Assembly: GCA_965223485.1 (NCBI GenBank)
Contig: OZ244993.1
Span: forward strand, 2,232,001 to 2,296,000
Source: VXPQ01 sp965223485
GTDB taxonomy: Bacteria; Bacteroidota; Rhodothermia; Rhodothermales; VXPQ01
DNA: 64,000 nt
Direction of reading: 5' to 3'
A program made the position numbers and the translations under genes. Within the stretch, counting starts at the first letter, position 1. Every line of letters starts with the position of its first letter. Shown piece after piece: positions 18,675 to 28,320 of the stretch. A model generated the notes under the pieces. It saw only the letters and a program-made list of their open reading frames with translations. It was not told the origin of the DNA and made no database searches.

Positions 18675-20597
18675 ATGCCGGACATAGTATCGGAAAAGAT
18701 ATACGTTGCGCCGCCGGGTAGCGGCACGCTCACGCTGGGGAAGACCTTACCGGACCTGCTGTACGAGGCATCGGATAGATACGTGAACCACCGGGCGCTC
18801 AATCAGCCGGATGGAGATGGCTGGAAGTCTATTTCGCTGGACGAATATCGACGCCATTCCGAAGAAGTGGCGCTGGGCCTCGTTGATCTGGGCCTGTCTC
18901 ATGGGGATCGCCTTGCGCTCTATATGGAGAGCGACGTGTCATTCTGTATTGTGGACATGGGTTGTTTGCTTGCCGGCGTCATCAATGTGCCCATGTATCT
19001 GGCGCATGCGCCAGATCAGATCCAATATGTCCTTGTGCATTCGGAGGCCAGGGTAGTAGCCGTTTCGAGTGGAAAACATCTGGAAGAAATCCGGGATGCG
19101 CTGTCCGCATGTCCTGCGGTTTCTGCTGTGATTGTAGCAGAAGGGGACATTCCTGACGGGATATCTCTTCCTGACGGTATGGAAGTATACACGCTGGAAG
19201 CGGTGCGGGAATCGGGGCGCCGTCGGCTGCAGGAGAATACAGAAGCAATCCGGGAGTTGCGCGAACGGGTCGGACCGAAGGACATGGCCACCATTCTCTA
19301 TACGAGTGGCACGACCGGGCAGCCGAAGGGCGTAGTGCTGACGCATGAAAACATCAGCGCCAACGCCCTCACATCCTTTTCCGGGATGCCGGATTACCGC
19401 ACAGGTGAGGATGGCGAGCAGATCATTTCGTTTTTGCCGTTGACCCACATCTTTGCCCGGGCGCTTCATTACGGCTTTATGTACCATGGCTCGCCCGTGT
19501 ATTTCACATCGCAGGACTTTCTTATGCAGCACCTTGCCGAGGTGCGGCCTACGATATTCGCCACGGTGCCGCGGGTGCTGGAGAAGGTGTATGCAGCCGT
19601 GCTGACACGCATTGCCGGCATGAGCGGCGTCCAAAAGGCCATTGCTTCCTGGGCGCTGTCTACGGGCGAGCGCTACGACGTATCGTCGCGGGCGAGCGGG
19701 ATCTACGCGTTTTCACTCAAGGTGGCGGATCGCCTCCTGTTCAGCAAATGGCGGAAGGCATTGGGCGGGCGCGTCCACTTTCTTATTTCGGGCGGCGCGG
19801 CGCTTGGCGCCCATCTGACGAATTTGTTCGCTGCGGCGGATATTACGGTGCTGGAGGGATACGGCCTGACGGAAACCAGCCCGGTGATCTCCTTTAACCG
19901 GAAAGGGCGCGTTCGGCCCGGTACGGTGGGAGAGCCGATTCCGGGAGCGGAGGTGAGGATCGCGGAAGACGGAGAGATTCTGACGCGTGGGCCCTACGTC
20001 ATGGAGGGATACTACAAGAACGATGCGCTGACGAACGAGGTAATTGACGGGGAGGGGTGGTTCCATACCGGCGATATCGGGATGTTTAAGCCGGAGGGGT
20101 ATCTGCGGATCACGGACCGGAAGAAATCGCTTTTCAAGCTCTCGACCGGGAAATATGTGGCGCCCCAACCCATCGAGAACCGGCTGCGGGCACACCCGGT
20201 GATTGAAGAGGCGATGGTGTTGGGCAGCGGATACAGATATTGTACGGCGCTTGTTTTTCCTGACATGGAAAAGCTGGGAGGCTATGCCCGGTCCTTCGGT
20301 GTAGAGGAAGGCATATCGGGGGAAGGGCTGATTGCCCTGCCCGAAGTGCAATCGCATCTGCGCCATTTGGTAGAGGAGGCCAACGCGGGCACGGATCCCT
20401 GGTCTCGCATCAAAAGATTTCGCATCGTGCTTGCTTCGCTGACGACGGAAAACAGTCTCCTTACGCCCACGCTGAAGGTGCGCCGCCGGCAGGTCGAGGA
20501 AGCATTTGCAGAAGATATCAGGGAGATGTACGGCGACGGGGATCTGCCCGCATCCATCGTGGTTGTGGAGAAAGAGAGACAGGACGATGGTGTCTGA
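18675..20597 (+). CDS. long-chain fatty-acid--CoA ligase (AMP-forming)
   Basis: The enzyme adenylates fatty acids with ATP and transfers them to CoA, the entry step of beta-oxidation. The ATG at 18675 gives 640 residues and has GGAGA seven bases upstream; longer frames upstream are not protein-like. Motifs: the P-loop YTSGTTGQPKGVVLTHENIS (near residue 210), GYGLTETSPVISFN, GWFHTGDIG and ITDRKKSLFKLSTGKYVAPQPIENRL. The length and LFKLSTGKYVAP motif fit the FadD15/FAA-like branch rather than the shorter E. coli FadD. It begins a row of four beta-oxidation genes. Confidence 0.92.
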   Translation: MPDIVSEKIYVAPPGSGTLTLGKTLPDLLYEASDRYVNHRALNQPDGDGWKSISLDEYRRHSEEVALGLVDLGLSHGDRLALYMESDVSFCIVDMGCLLAGVINVPMYLAHAPDQIQYVLVHSEARVVAVSSGKHLEEIRDALSACPAVSAVIVAEGDIPDGISLPDGMEVYTLEAVRESGRRRLQENTEAIRELRERVGPKDMATILYTSGTTGQPKGVVLTHENISANALTSFSGMPDYRTGEDGEQIISFLPLTHIFARALHYGFMYHGSPVYFTSQDFLMQHLAEVRPTIFATVPRVLEKVYAAVLTRIAGMSGVQKAIASWALSTGERYDVSSRASGIYAFSLKVADRLLFSKWRKALGGRVHFLISGGAALGAHLTNLFAAADITVLEGYGLTETSPVISFNRKGRVRPGTVGEPIPGAEVRIAEDGEILTRGPYVMEGYYKNDALTNEVIDGEGWFHTGDIGMFKPEGYLRITDRKKSLFKLSTGKYVAPQPIENRLRAHPVIEEAMVLGSGYRYCTALVFPDMEKLGGYARSFGVEEGISGEGLIALPEVQSHLRHLVEEANAGTDPWSRIKRFRIVLASLTTENSLLTPTLKVRRRQVEEAFAEDIREMYGDGDLPASIVVVEKERQDDGV

Positions 20598-20637
20598 TCG
20601 CCGTCCGTTACGATTTCAGCCAGTAAGGGATTAATTC

Positions 20638-23052
20638 ATGCACGCACATTCAACGGTAGCCCGTGACCGTGCCTCGGGCGCATTCGCTCCACCGCATGCC
20701 CATCTTCCGTTTCGCAAGGCTGCTGTACTGGGCGCCGGGACCATGGGGGCGCAGATTGCGGCACACCTCGCCAACGCGGGCCTGCATGTGTTCCTGTTCG
20801 ATGTAGCGTCCGGAGAAGGGAAAAATCGGAATGCTGTCGTCGAGCGAGGGCTGAAAGCGGCGGCGCAACTCAAACCGGCCCCGTTTTTTGATGAGGCGGC
20901 GTTACGCCGTGTCGAGCCCGGCAATTTCGAGGACCACCTCGACCGGCTGTCCAGCGTGGAATGGGTGATTGAGGCAGTCGTTGAGCAACTGGACGCCAAG
21001 CGCGCTCTGTTCGAGCGGGTCGAGTCGATAATCCGGCCCGGGACCATCGTGTCGACCAATACGAGTGGGCTTTCCGTGGCGCAGATCGCAGCCGGACGCG
21101 GCGAGGCATTCCGGCGCGCTTTCCTCGGCACGCACTTTTTCAATCCCCCTCGCTATTTGCGGTTGCTGGAACTGATTCCTTCTCCGGATACCGATCCGGA
21201 TATTCTTGCCCGCATTGCCCATTTTGGACGGATTCATCTTGGAAAAAGCATCGTCGTAGCGAAGGACACTCCCTATTTCATCGGAAATCGCATAGGAGTG
21301 TACGGCATGGTACAGGCTGTCCGGGCCTTTACGGAACAGGGCTACACGATCGAGGAGATCGACACACTGACCGGGCCGCTGGTTGGGCGTCCGCGGTCCG
21401 CCACGTTCCGGACGGCGGATGTGGTCGGTCTGGATGTGCTGTGGGCCGTGGCTCGAAATCTGTATGACGCCGTGGCGGATGACGAAAGCCGCGCCGCGTT
21501 CCGTTCCCCGGCATTATTGGGGCAGCTTGTGCAGGCTGGACGGCTTGGGCAGAAGACCCGTGCCGGGTTTTACAAAAAAGAAGACGGCGAAATAAAGTCT
21601 GTGGACCCGGAGACCCTGGAATATTCTCCTGCCGAGCCGGTGCGTCTACCTGCCCTGCAGGAAATAAGCAGGCTGCGTACCGTCGGGGACCGGCTGCGGG
21701 CGCTGTACGAGGCCGAGGGCCGCGCCGGCGCCTTCGTTCGTGACACGACGCTTGATTTGTTGGCGTATGCTGCTCGCAGAATCCCTGAAATTTCGGAACG
21801 GCCTGCCGATGTGGACCGCGCCATACGCTGGGGATTCGGCTGGGAACTGGGCCCGTTCGAATTATGGGACGCGATCGGCGTCGAACGGATTCTGAACGAT
21901 TTGAGTGATGCCGGCCTGGAGGCGCCTGCCTGGGTGAAGGATGCGGCCCGGGCCGGTGGGTTCTACCGGAACGATGGGAGAGGGCGTACGGTCTATGTGC
22001 CGGCAAGCGAGGGATACGCGCCCGATCCTCTTCCGGAAGATTATGTGGCGCTTGCCGCGATCCGGTCGGAGGCGGGGCGTACATTGTGGGAATCGGACGA
22101 TGCCGGTCTGCTTGATCTCGGAGACGGAGTGGCGCTGCTGGAATTTCGTTCGAAGGCGAATACGTTGGGGCAAGGCGTGATGGGGGCAGTCGTTCATGCG
22201 ATAGAACACGTCGAAGCGGATCGCTCGCTCAAGGGGCTTGTTGTAGGGAACGAGGGGCGTAATTTTTCGGTGGGGGCAAATCTTGTGGAATTGGCAGGCG
22301 CCTTGCAACAGGGGGCTGTCGAGGCGGTAGATCGGCAAATCAAGGCGTTTCAGGGAACGGTGCAGCGTGTGCGGTACGCCCGCAAGCCGGTGGTCGTAGC
22401 GGCCCACGGGCGCGCGCTTGGCGGCGGGTGCGAATTGCTCATGGCTTGTCCGAATCAGGTGGTGTCGGCGGAGTGCTACGCCGGTCTGGTAGAACTGGGC
22501 GTGGGCCTGATCCCGGCGGGGACGGGCACGATGCGCCTGGCGGCGGAGGCTGCCCGGCGAACGGCGGACGGTCATCCTTCCGAGATTCAGTCCTGGATCC
22601 GGAAATTTTTCGAGACCGTAGCGATGTCCCGTGTTTCGTCGAGTGCTTCGGAAGCCCGGCAGTTGGGTTTCCTGACGCCGCATGTCCGTATCGTCATGCA
22701 TGACGATCGGCGGCTTCATGTAGCCAGAGAAGAGGTTTTGCGCCTTTCCGCCGCGGGGTACCGTCCACCTGTCCCGCAAGGCATCCGTGTGCTGGGGCGC
22801 CCCGGAGGCGCGGCGCTGGATGTCATGGTGCGGCAATTCGCCGAGGGCCGGTTCGTTTCCGAATACGATGCGTTGCTCGCTGGACGCCTTGCCTTCGTGA
22901 TGACTGGAGGCGACCTGACCGCCCCCCAGGAAGTTGACGAGGAATATCTCATCGACCTCGAGCGCAGCGTGTTCCTCGAACTGATTTGCGAGAAGAAAAC
23001 GCAGGACCGTATTGCGCATATGTTGAAGACCAAAAAGCCGCTGAGGAATTAA
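20638..23052 (+). CDS. fadN: 3-hydroxyacyl-CoA dehydrogenase / enoyl-CoA hydratase, FadN type
   Basis: This bifunctional enzyme hydrates enoyl-CoA and oxidises the product to 3-ketoacyl-CoA with NAD. The 804-residue protein has the dehydrogenase first (AVLGAGTMGAQ at residues 29-39; STNTSGLS; GTHFFNPPRYLRLLELIPS) and the crotonase domain last (SVGANLVELAG; HGRALGGGCELLMAC near residue 592). This order is that of Bacillus FadN/YusL and the reverse of E. coli FadB. The thiolase gene starts 3 bp after its stop, so the two are probably translated together and may form a complex. Confidence 0.92.
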   Translation: MHAHSTVARDRASGAFAPPHAHLPFRKAAVLGAGTMGAQIAAHLANAGLHVFLFDVASGEGKNRNAVVERGLKAAAQLKPAPFFDEAALRRVEPGNFEDHLDRLSSVEWVIEAVVEQLDAKRALFERVESIIRPGTIVSTNTSGLSVAQIAAGRGEAFRRAFLGTHFFNPPRYLRLLELIPSPDTDPDILARIAHFGRIHLGKSIVVAKDTPYFIGNRIGVYGMVQAVRAFTEQGYTIEEIDTLTGPLVGRPRSATFRTADVVGLDVLWAVARNLYDAVADDESRAAFRSPALLGQLVQAGRLGQKTRAGFYKKEDGEIKSVDPETLEYSPAEPVRLPALQEISRLRTVGDRLRALYEAEGRAGAFVRDTTLDLLAYAARRIPEISERPADVDRAIRWGFGWELGPFELWDAIGVERILNDLSDAGLEAPAWVKDAARAGGFYRNDGRGRTVYVPASEGYAPDPLPEDYVALAAIRSEAGRTLWESDDAGLLDLGDGVALLEFRSKANTLGQGVMGAVVHAIEHVEADRSLKGLVVGNEGRNFSVGANLVELAGALQQGAVEAVDRQIKAFQGTVQRVRYARKPVVVAAHGRALGGGCELLMACPNQVVSAECYAGLVELGVGLIPAGTGTMRLAAEAARRTADGHPSEIQSWIRKFFETVAMSRVSSSASEARQLGFLTPHVRIVMHDDRRLHVAREEVLRLSAAGYRPPVPQGIRVLGRPGGAALDVMVRQFAEGRFVSEYDALLAGRLAFVMTGGDLTAPQEVDEEYLIDLERSVFLELICEKKTQDRIAHMLKTKKPLRN

Positions 23053-23055
23053 CCC

Positions 23056-24237
23056 ATGCAGGATGCCTTCATAGTTCGCAGCGTACGTACTGCCGTCGGA
23101 AAGGCCGACCGGGGGGCACTCCGGCATGTCCGCCCTGAACACATGGGCGCTGCGGTCGTGCGCGAAGCCATTCGTCGTGTCGAAGGACTCGAAGCGAGCG
23201 CAGTCGAGGATGTGTTGATGGGGTGTGCCTTCCCCGAGGGCGCCCAGGGGCAGAATGTCGGGCGCCTGATTGCGCAGAAAGCGGGCTTGCCGGACGAGGT
23301 GCCTGGGGCCACGGTGAATCGATTTTGCTCTTCCGGCCTGCAAACCGTCGCCATGGCGAGCCAGGCGATTTGCACGGGTGCGGCGCATGTGGTTGTGGCC
23401 GGGGGCGTCGAGTCGATGAGCATGGTGCCGATGACAGGCTTCTTTTTCCAGCCGGATCCCGATTTAGCGGCCGGGGACATGAATGTCTACGTTTCGATGG
23501 GCATTACGGCGGAGAATGTGGCCGAGCGCTACGGCATTGCGCGGGAAGACCAGGATCGGTTTGCGCTGCGTTCTCACGAACGGGCGCTGGCGGCCATTGA
23601 GGCGGGGCGCTTTGCGGAGGAAATCCTTCCCATGGAGGTAGAGGAGACTTGTTATGAAGGGGGTGCTGCACAGACGGTCCGCCGGACGTTCGATACGGAC
23701 GAGGGACCGCGCTCCAACACCAGTCTCGAAGCCCTGGGGCGCTTGCATCCGGTTTTTCGTCACGGCGGCACGGTGACCGCGGGCAATACGTCACAGCGCT
23801 CCGACGGGGGCGCTGCGGTGGTCCTTATGAGCGAGGATCGCGTGAAGCAACTGGGCGTGGCGCCCGAAGCCCGGCTTGCAGGGTTCGCCGTTGCCGGCGT
23901 AGCGCCCGAAATCATGGGTGTGGGCCCCATCCCTGCGATACGCAAAGTGCTTGCGCAAACGGGCCTGAGCGTTCAGGATATAGGCCTGGTGGAACTGAAT
24001 GAAGCCTTTGCCGCGCAGGCGCTTGCAGTGATTCGCGAGGTAGGCCTTGATGAGGACATCGTGAATGTGAACGGGGGTGCGATTGCACTGGGTCACCCGC
24101 TGGGATGCACGGGCGCCAAGCTGACGACCACGCTGATTCGCGAAATGGCGCGGCGCAAGGTGCGGTATGGTCTGTGCACGATGTGCGTAGGCGGAGGGAT
24201 GGGCGCTGCCGGAGTGATCGAGTATCTTGGGAGTTGA
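23056..24237 (+). CDS. fadA: acetyl-CoA C-acyltransferase (3-ketoacyl-CoA thiolase)
   Basis: The thiolase cleaves 3-ketoacyl-CoA with CoA to acetyl-CoA and a shortened acyl-CoA. All catalytic residues are visible in the 393-residue protein: the nucleophile Cys 91 in NRFCSSGLQTVAMA, His 347 in GAIALGHPLGCTG and Cys 377 in LCTMCVGGGMGAAGV. GGVESMSMVPMTG is also typical. It is placed between the FadN-type enzyme and the acyl-CoA dehydrogenase, 14 bp before the latter. Confidence 0.94.
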   Translation: MQDAFIVRSVRTAVGKADRGALRHVRPEHMGAAVVREAIRRVEGLEASAVEDVLMGCAFPEGAQGQNVGRLIAQKAGLPDEVPGATVNRFCSSGLQTVAMASQAICTGAAHVVVAGGVESMSMVPMTGFFFQPDPDLAAGDMNVYVSMGITAENVAERYGIAREDQDRFALRSHERALAAIEAGRFAEEILPMEVEETCYEGGAAQTVRRTFDTDEGPRSNTSLEALGRLHPVFRHGGTVTAGNTSQRSDGGAAVVLMSEDRVKQLGVAPEARLAGFAVAGVAPEIMGVGPIPAIRKVLAQTGLSVQDIGLVELNEAFAAQALAVIREVGLDEDIVNVNGGAIALGHPLGCTGAKLTTTLIREMARRKVRYGLCTMCVGGGMGAAGVIEYLGS

Positions 24238-24251
24238 CGGAGTAAAGCGCA

Positions 24252-26702
24252 ATGCCCTATTACCATTTTTTGCAGGATGTGGCGATCGTCTGGGTCGTGG
24301 TCGGATTTATCCTGGCGTTTTTCGGGGCGGGGTATGTGGGTGCGCCGCTGCTCGTGCATACCCTCCTATGGGCAGGCCTGCTGTACGGGTTGGGCGCCCC
24401 TGCATGGCTCTGGATTCTGCTGGGCGCGTTTGCGCTGGTGTTTCATGAGCCCGTGCTCCGGCGTACGCTGGTTTCCAGCTCCGTCATGAAGGCGTTTCGT
24501 TCGTCGGGTTTCCTGCCCGCGATTTCCGAAACTGAGCGAATTGCCATTGAAGCGGGGGATGTATGGGTGGACGGGGACTTGTTTTCCGGACGGCCCGATT
24601 TCGGGAAATTGCTGAATATGCCGTATCCCGATCTGACGGACGAGGAGCGCGCATTCGTAGAAGGGCCCCTGGAGCGGCTGTGCGCCATGACCGACGATTG
24701 GGAGGTACACCGGCGCGGAGACCTTCCCGAAGCCGTGTGGGACGTTCTCAAGGAAGAGCGTTTCTTCGGCATGATCATACCGAAGGAATATGGTGGCCTG
24801 GATTTTTCGGCGCTCGGCAACAGTGCGGTCGTGATGAAAGCGGCGACCCGGTCGTTGCCGCTGTCGATTACGGTCATGGTGCCGAACTCACTGGGGCCTG
24901 CCGAATTGCTTATTCACTACGGTACGCAGGCCCAGCGTGATCATTACCTCCCGCGTCTTGCTCGCGGCGAGGAGATTCCGGCGTTTGCGCTCACCGAACC
25001 AGGGGCCGGCTCCGATGCGAGCTCGATTGCCTCCGAAGGCGTGGTGTTCCGGGCTGACGACGGATCGATTCGATTGCGCCTGAACTGGAGCAAGCGGTAC
25101 ATCACGCTGGCGGGGGTAGCGACCGTTCTGGGGCTGGCATTTCGCTTGAAAGATCCGGAAAACCTGCTTGGCAAGGGTATCGAGCCCGGTATTACGTGTG
25201 CCCTTATTTCGACGGACACTCCGGGTGTTGAGACCGGCTGGCGGCACGATCCTCTCGGCATGGCGTTCGTCAACTCGAAGACGGAGGGGCGCGACGTGGT
25301 GGCGCCCGTGGACGCCATCATCGGGGGCAAGGAGGGGGCTGGCGGCGGCTGGCGCATGCTCATGGAATCGCTGGCTGCGGGGCGGGGCGTTTCACTTCCT
25401 GCACAGAGCACCGGCGGGGCGCAGTATGCGTGCCGCGTTGCGTCGGCGCACGCGGCGGTGCGCAAGCAGTTCGGGTTGCCTATCGGACGGTTTGAGGGTA
25501 TCGAAGAACCGTTGGCGCGTATCGGGGGCTACACGTATGCCATGGAGGCCATGCGCCGCTACACTTGTGGGGCCATAGATCGCGGAGCAAAACCTGCTGT
25601 CGTGACGGCCATCGCCAAGTACAATGCGACGGAGATGCAGCGGCGGATCGTGAACGACGCGATGGATATCCTCGGCGGGAACGCTATCTCGTGCGGCCCG
25701 CGCAACCTGCTGGCCCATACGTACATGGCGGCGCCTATAGGCATTACGGTCGAGGGGGCTAACATCCTCACGCGGACGCTCATCATTTTTGGGCAGGGAG
25801 CTATCCGGTGCCATCCGTACGCCTATGCAGAAATCGATGCGCTGGCCCGGGGCGATCTTGTGGCCTTCGACCGGAATCTGTGGAAACATATAGGTCACGT
25901 GTTCCGGAACGGTTGCCGGGCGAAGGTGCTCTACGTAACCCGGGGGGGACTCAGCCGCTCGCCCGTGCGAGGGCCGTCAGCGCGGTATGTTCGGAAGCTG
26001 AACTGGGCGTCTGCCACATTTGCGTTCATGGCGGATCTTGCAATGGGCGTCCTTGGAGGAGACCTCAAACGCAAGGAGAAACTCGCCGGTCGGTTTGCGG
26101 ATATTTTTTCCTCGCTGTATATCGGAACGGCGGTGCTTCGCCGCTTTGAGGCGGAAGGGCGCCGCAAGGAGGATGCTCCGTTTATGCACTGGGCCATGAA
26201 GCATACACTGGTCCGCATTCAAGCCGGTTTCGAGGGGTTATTCGAGAATCTGCGCCTGCCGGGCGGGGTCTCCTGGTTGCTTCGTGGTCCGTGTGCGCTC
26301 TGGTTTCGCATGAACCGTTTCGGCAACTATCCTTCTGATCGTCTCGGACACAAGGTGGCCCAGGCCCTGCAAACGCCCGGCGAGCAGCGGGATCGGTTCA
26401 CGGCGGGGATATACCGTGCAGACGAGACAGATGCTTCGGGGAGTCTTGCCCGGCTGGAACGAGCCTTCCGGCTTTCAGTGGAAGCAGAATCGGTGTTGGG
26501 CCGGATCAGAAGCGCCATGCGCCAGGGTACGCTGGCGCGCAGCCGCCCGGAACAGGCCCTTGACGCTGCCTGCGAAGCGGGTGTGATTTCAACAGAGGAA
26601 CGCGATCTCGTACAGGAGGCGGAAACCGCCCGCGCAGCCTACATAGAAGTAGATGCGTTTACGCTTGAGGAGTACGCGGCGATGCGGGAGGGTGCGGGGT
26701 GA
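24252..26702 (+). CDS. fadE: acyl-CoA dehydrogenase, FadE type
   Basis: The flavoenzyme makes the first double bond in acyl-CoA during beta-oxidation. At 816 residues it matches the long, membrane-bound E. coli FadE rather than the 380-residue soluble enzymes. Two hydrophobic segments occupy residues about 8-72. The dehydrogenase domain shows PKEYGGLDFSALGNS, ALTEPGAGSDASSI, and the QFGLPIGRFEGIEE segment, with DILGGNAI in the C-terminal half; a further FadE-specific helical tail follows. It is the last of four co-directional fatty-acid genes. Confidence 0.93.
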   Translation: MPYYHFLQDVAIVWVVVGFILAFFGAGYVGAPLLVHTLLWAGLLYGLGAPAWLWILLGAFALVFHEPVLRRTLVSSSVMKAFRSSGFLPAISETERIAIEAGDVWVDGDLFSGRPDFGKLLNMPYPDLTDEERAFVEGPLERLCAMTDDWEVHRRGDLPEAVWDVLKEERFFGMIIPKEYGGLDFSALGNSAVVMKAATRSLPLSITVMVPNSLGPAELLIHYGTQAQRDHYLPRLARGEEIPAFALTEPGAGSDASSIASEGVVFRADDGSIRLRLNWSKRYITLAGVATVLGLAFRLKDPENLLGKGIEPGITCALISTDTPGVETGWRHDPLGMAFVNSKTEGRDVVAPVDAIIGGKEGAGGGWRMLMESLAAGRGVSLPAQSTGGAQYACRVASAHAAVRKQFGLPIGRFEGIEEPLARIGGYTYAMEAMRRYTCGAIDRGAKPAVVTAIAKYNATEMQRRIVNDAMDILGGNAISCGPRNLLAHTYMAAPIGITVEGANILTRTLIIFGQGAIRCHPYAYAEIDALARGDLVAFDRNLWKHIGHVFRNGCRAKVLYVTRGGLSRSPVRGPSARYVRKLNWASATFAFMADLAMGVLGGDLKRKEKLAGRFADIFSSLYIGTAVLRRFEAEGRRKEDAPFMHWAMKHTLVRIQAGFEGLFENLRLPGGVSWLLRGPCALWFRMNRFGNYPSDRLGHKVAQALQTPGEQRDRFTAGIYRADETDASGSLARLERAFRLSVEAESVLGRIRSAMRQGTLARSRPEQALDAACEAGVISTEERDLVQEAETARAAYIEVDAFTLEEYAAMREGAG

Positions 26703-26761
26703 AGAGGGGCGCCAGGCCGTGTATTGCTATGGCCGCCTGCGGAGGTCCTCCTCCTGTTTGC

Positions 26762-26878
26762 AAGATGCAATCACCCGTTTTGCAAACGTATGTTTGCCCG
26801 TTTCAACTTGCTCATTTTGCCTGTTGAAATCCGCTCATTCTGCCTGTTGACATCTACTTTTTTTGCCTGTTTGCCTTG
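26762..26878. repeat. five-copy degenerate 23-bp phased repeat
   Basis: The core (G/A)CC(C/T)GTT begins at 26773, 26796, 26819, 26842 and 26865, exactly 23 bp apart each time. Copies 3 and 4 agree over most of the 23 bp, the outer copies only in and around the core. It fills most of the gap between fadE and the AAA15 ATPase. No gene is supported in the gap apart from the possible rloB stub. Confidence 0.7.
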
Positions 26879-26934
26879 TTGTTTGACGGGTTATGCCTGT
26901 CCAGCGGTCGCAGCTTACGCCGAGGTGCATTCAT
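26854..26934 (-). pseudogene. possible rloB N-terminal stub after the AAA15 ATPase
   Basis: An ATG at 26934, inside the 3' end of the ATPase gene in another frame, opens 26 codons ending in TAG at 26854. The peptide is strikingly basic (begins MNAPRRKLRPLDRH, ends NRQKK), like the basic N-termini of RloB proteins that normally follow AAA15 ATPases. The frame then runs into the 23-bp repeat. This is inference from position and composition; the piece is too short for a firm homology call. Confidence 0.25.
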
Positions 26935-28285
26935 GATTCCCCCCCCCCTCATTCATTATCCGCTCTATATCTGCGAGAAACGGCACGGCTCCAAAGCGTC
27001 CCTGCAAGTAGTGCTTGTCCAGTTTCAAGTCTTTTCTCGGCTGAAAATCCGCGAGTGAATAGAGAGACGTAGCTCCCTTTTGGTTTTTCTCGGCGAACCA
27101 TATTTCATCTCGTCGAAGCAAATCTTGATCAAGCAGCTTTGACTCGTGGCTCGTTACGATAAGCTGTCGTCGGTAACCTTTGCTATTCTGGAAGAAAGAC
27201 TTCAAGAACTCCTTCGCAAGCAACGGGTGCATGCTACGCTCCACTTCGTCGATTACGAAAATTTCTCCATCGTTATGGGATTGATGCAGGGCGGGTAGCA
27301 GGTGCAGCAAGCGCTGGGTTCCGTCTGATTCTTCGGAAATGCTGAAGGGAATCTCATACGGCATCTCATGCCGATGGATGGATTGAAGTCTCAGTAAATA
27401 ATAGCGATGTTCACTGTCTTTCTGAATTACTACCTCACGCTGATCCGGAAGTGCGAGGACAACCCCTTCTTCATCGGCATCCTGCATTAATTTTTCGAAC
27501 AGTTTAGGGGGCAGCATAGCTTGTAATTGATCTTTCGATATTTTTTCCTTGGAGACATGCAAATCATCCACTCCAGTTGAGGCCGCGCGAAGGTAGTCTC
27601 CTGCAAAAGATCTGAATTCCTCATTCCTGCTCAAGGTATGTCCCAGCATGAGGAGTTGGCTGTCGGGGGCAATAAAATGAATCCTATCTTGGAACCAGTC
27701 AATAACTTCGCGCACAGGGCCGTATTCATCCTGATCCAGTGTTGCTCGGATTGTGGCGAGGAAGCTTTGTTCTCTTCGGCCAACAACAGTTTTCAAAGCC
27801 TCCAGCTTTTCCCCGGCGTTTTTCAAACCTTGCACCATAACATTTCCTTCTTTATCGGTTTCGCGCTGGTAGATGAGCCTCTCTCGATTCCCATCGATCA
27901 CCATCAGCCATTCCTCAATGATCTGATCGTCATCCAGTACAATGCCAAATCGGTAAAGAGTGTTTTGGGCAATGAATTGCAGATCAAAGTGGCTCGACGC
28001 TTCCGGATCTTCCCGAAAACGAAAGGCCCTACGCCCAGTCCCCGCACCTTTCTTCCTGCCATTACATGCTATCTTTTTCAGATAATAGAGCGCCTTAAAG
28101 AAATTGGATTTGCCTGCGCCGTTTGCGCCATACATAATGCCTCCACGTAGCACCTTGGCATCGTTTTGAGGAATCGGAACGAGGTGGTTTTCATGGTGGC
28201 CGGAGAACCGGTTGCTCGCTACCATTGAGAAGGTTTCTTCCTCATTGAAGGAGAGAAAATTTTCAATGGAAAAGGTTACGATCAT
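26915..28285 (-). CDS. AAA15-family ATPase (RloB-partner / abortive-infection type)
   Basis: The ATG at 28285 gives 456 residues starting MIVTFSIENFLSFNE, the standard start of AAA15 (COG1106) ATPases; the frame is open to 28318. Walker A is GANGAGKS (53-60), the signature region SDGTQRLLHLLPAL lies near residue 317, Walker B is IFVIDEVERSMHP (Asp-Glu 346-347), and TSHES follows as in the ABC/OLD-like ATPases. These ATPases pair with RloB or other effectors in phage-defence loci. Here no intact partner is present. A run of ten Gs (26939-26948) lies ten codons before the stop and could shift the C-terminal end. Confidence 0.85.
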   Translation of the reverse strand: MIVTFSIENFLSFNEEETFSMVASNRFSGHHENHLVPIPQNDAKVLRGGIMYGANGAGKSNFFKALYYLKKIACNGRKKGAGTGRRAFRFREDPEASSHFDLQFIAQNTLYRFGIVLDDDQIIEEWLMVIDGNRERLIYQRETDKEGNVMVQGLKNAGEKLEALKTVVGRREQSFLATIRATLDQDEYGPVREVIDWFQDRIHFIAPDSQLLMLGHTLSRNEEFRSFAGDYLRAASTGVDDLHVSKEKISKDQLQAMLPPKLFEKLMQDADEEGVVLALPDQREVVIQKDSEHRYYLLRLQSIHRHEMPYEIPFSISEESDGTQRLLHLLPALHQSHNDGEIFVIDEVERSMHPLLAKEFLKSFFQNSKGYRRQLIVTSHESKLLDQDLLRRDEIWFAEKNQKGATSLYSLADFQPRKDLKLDKHYLQGRFGAVPFLADIERIMNEGGGNHECTSA

Positions 28286-28320
28286 GGCTTTTAGGACGAT
28301 TTTGTCTCGAATCAACACCC

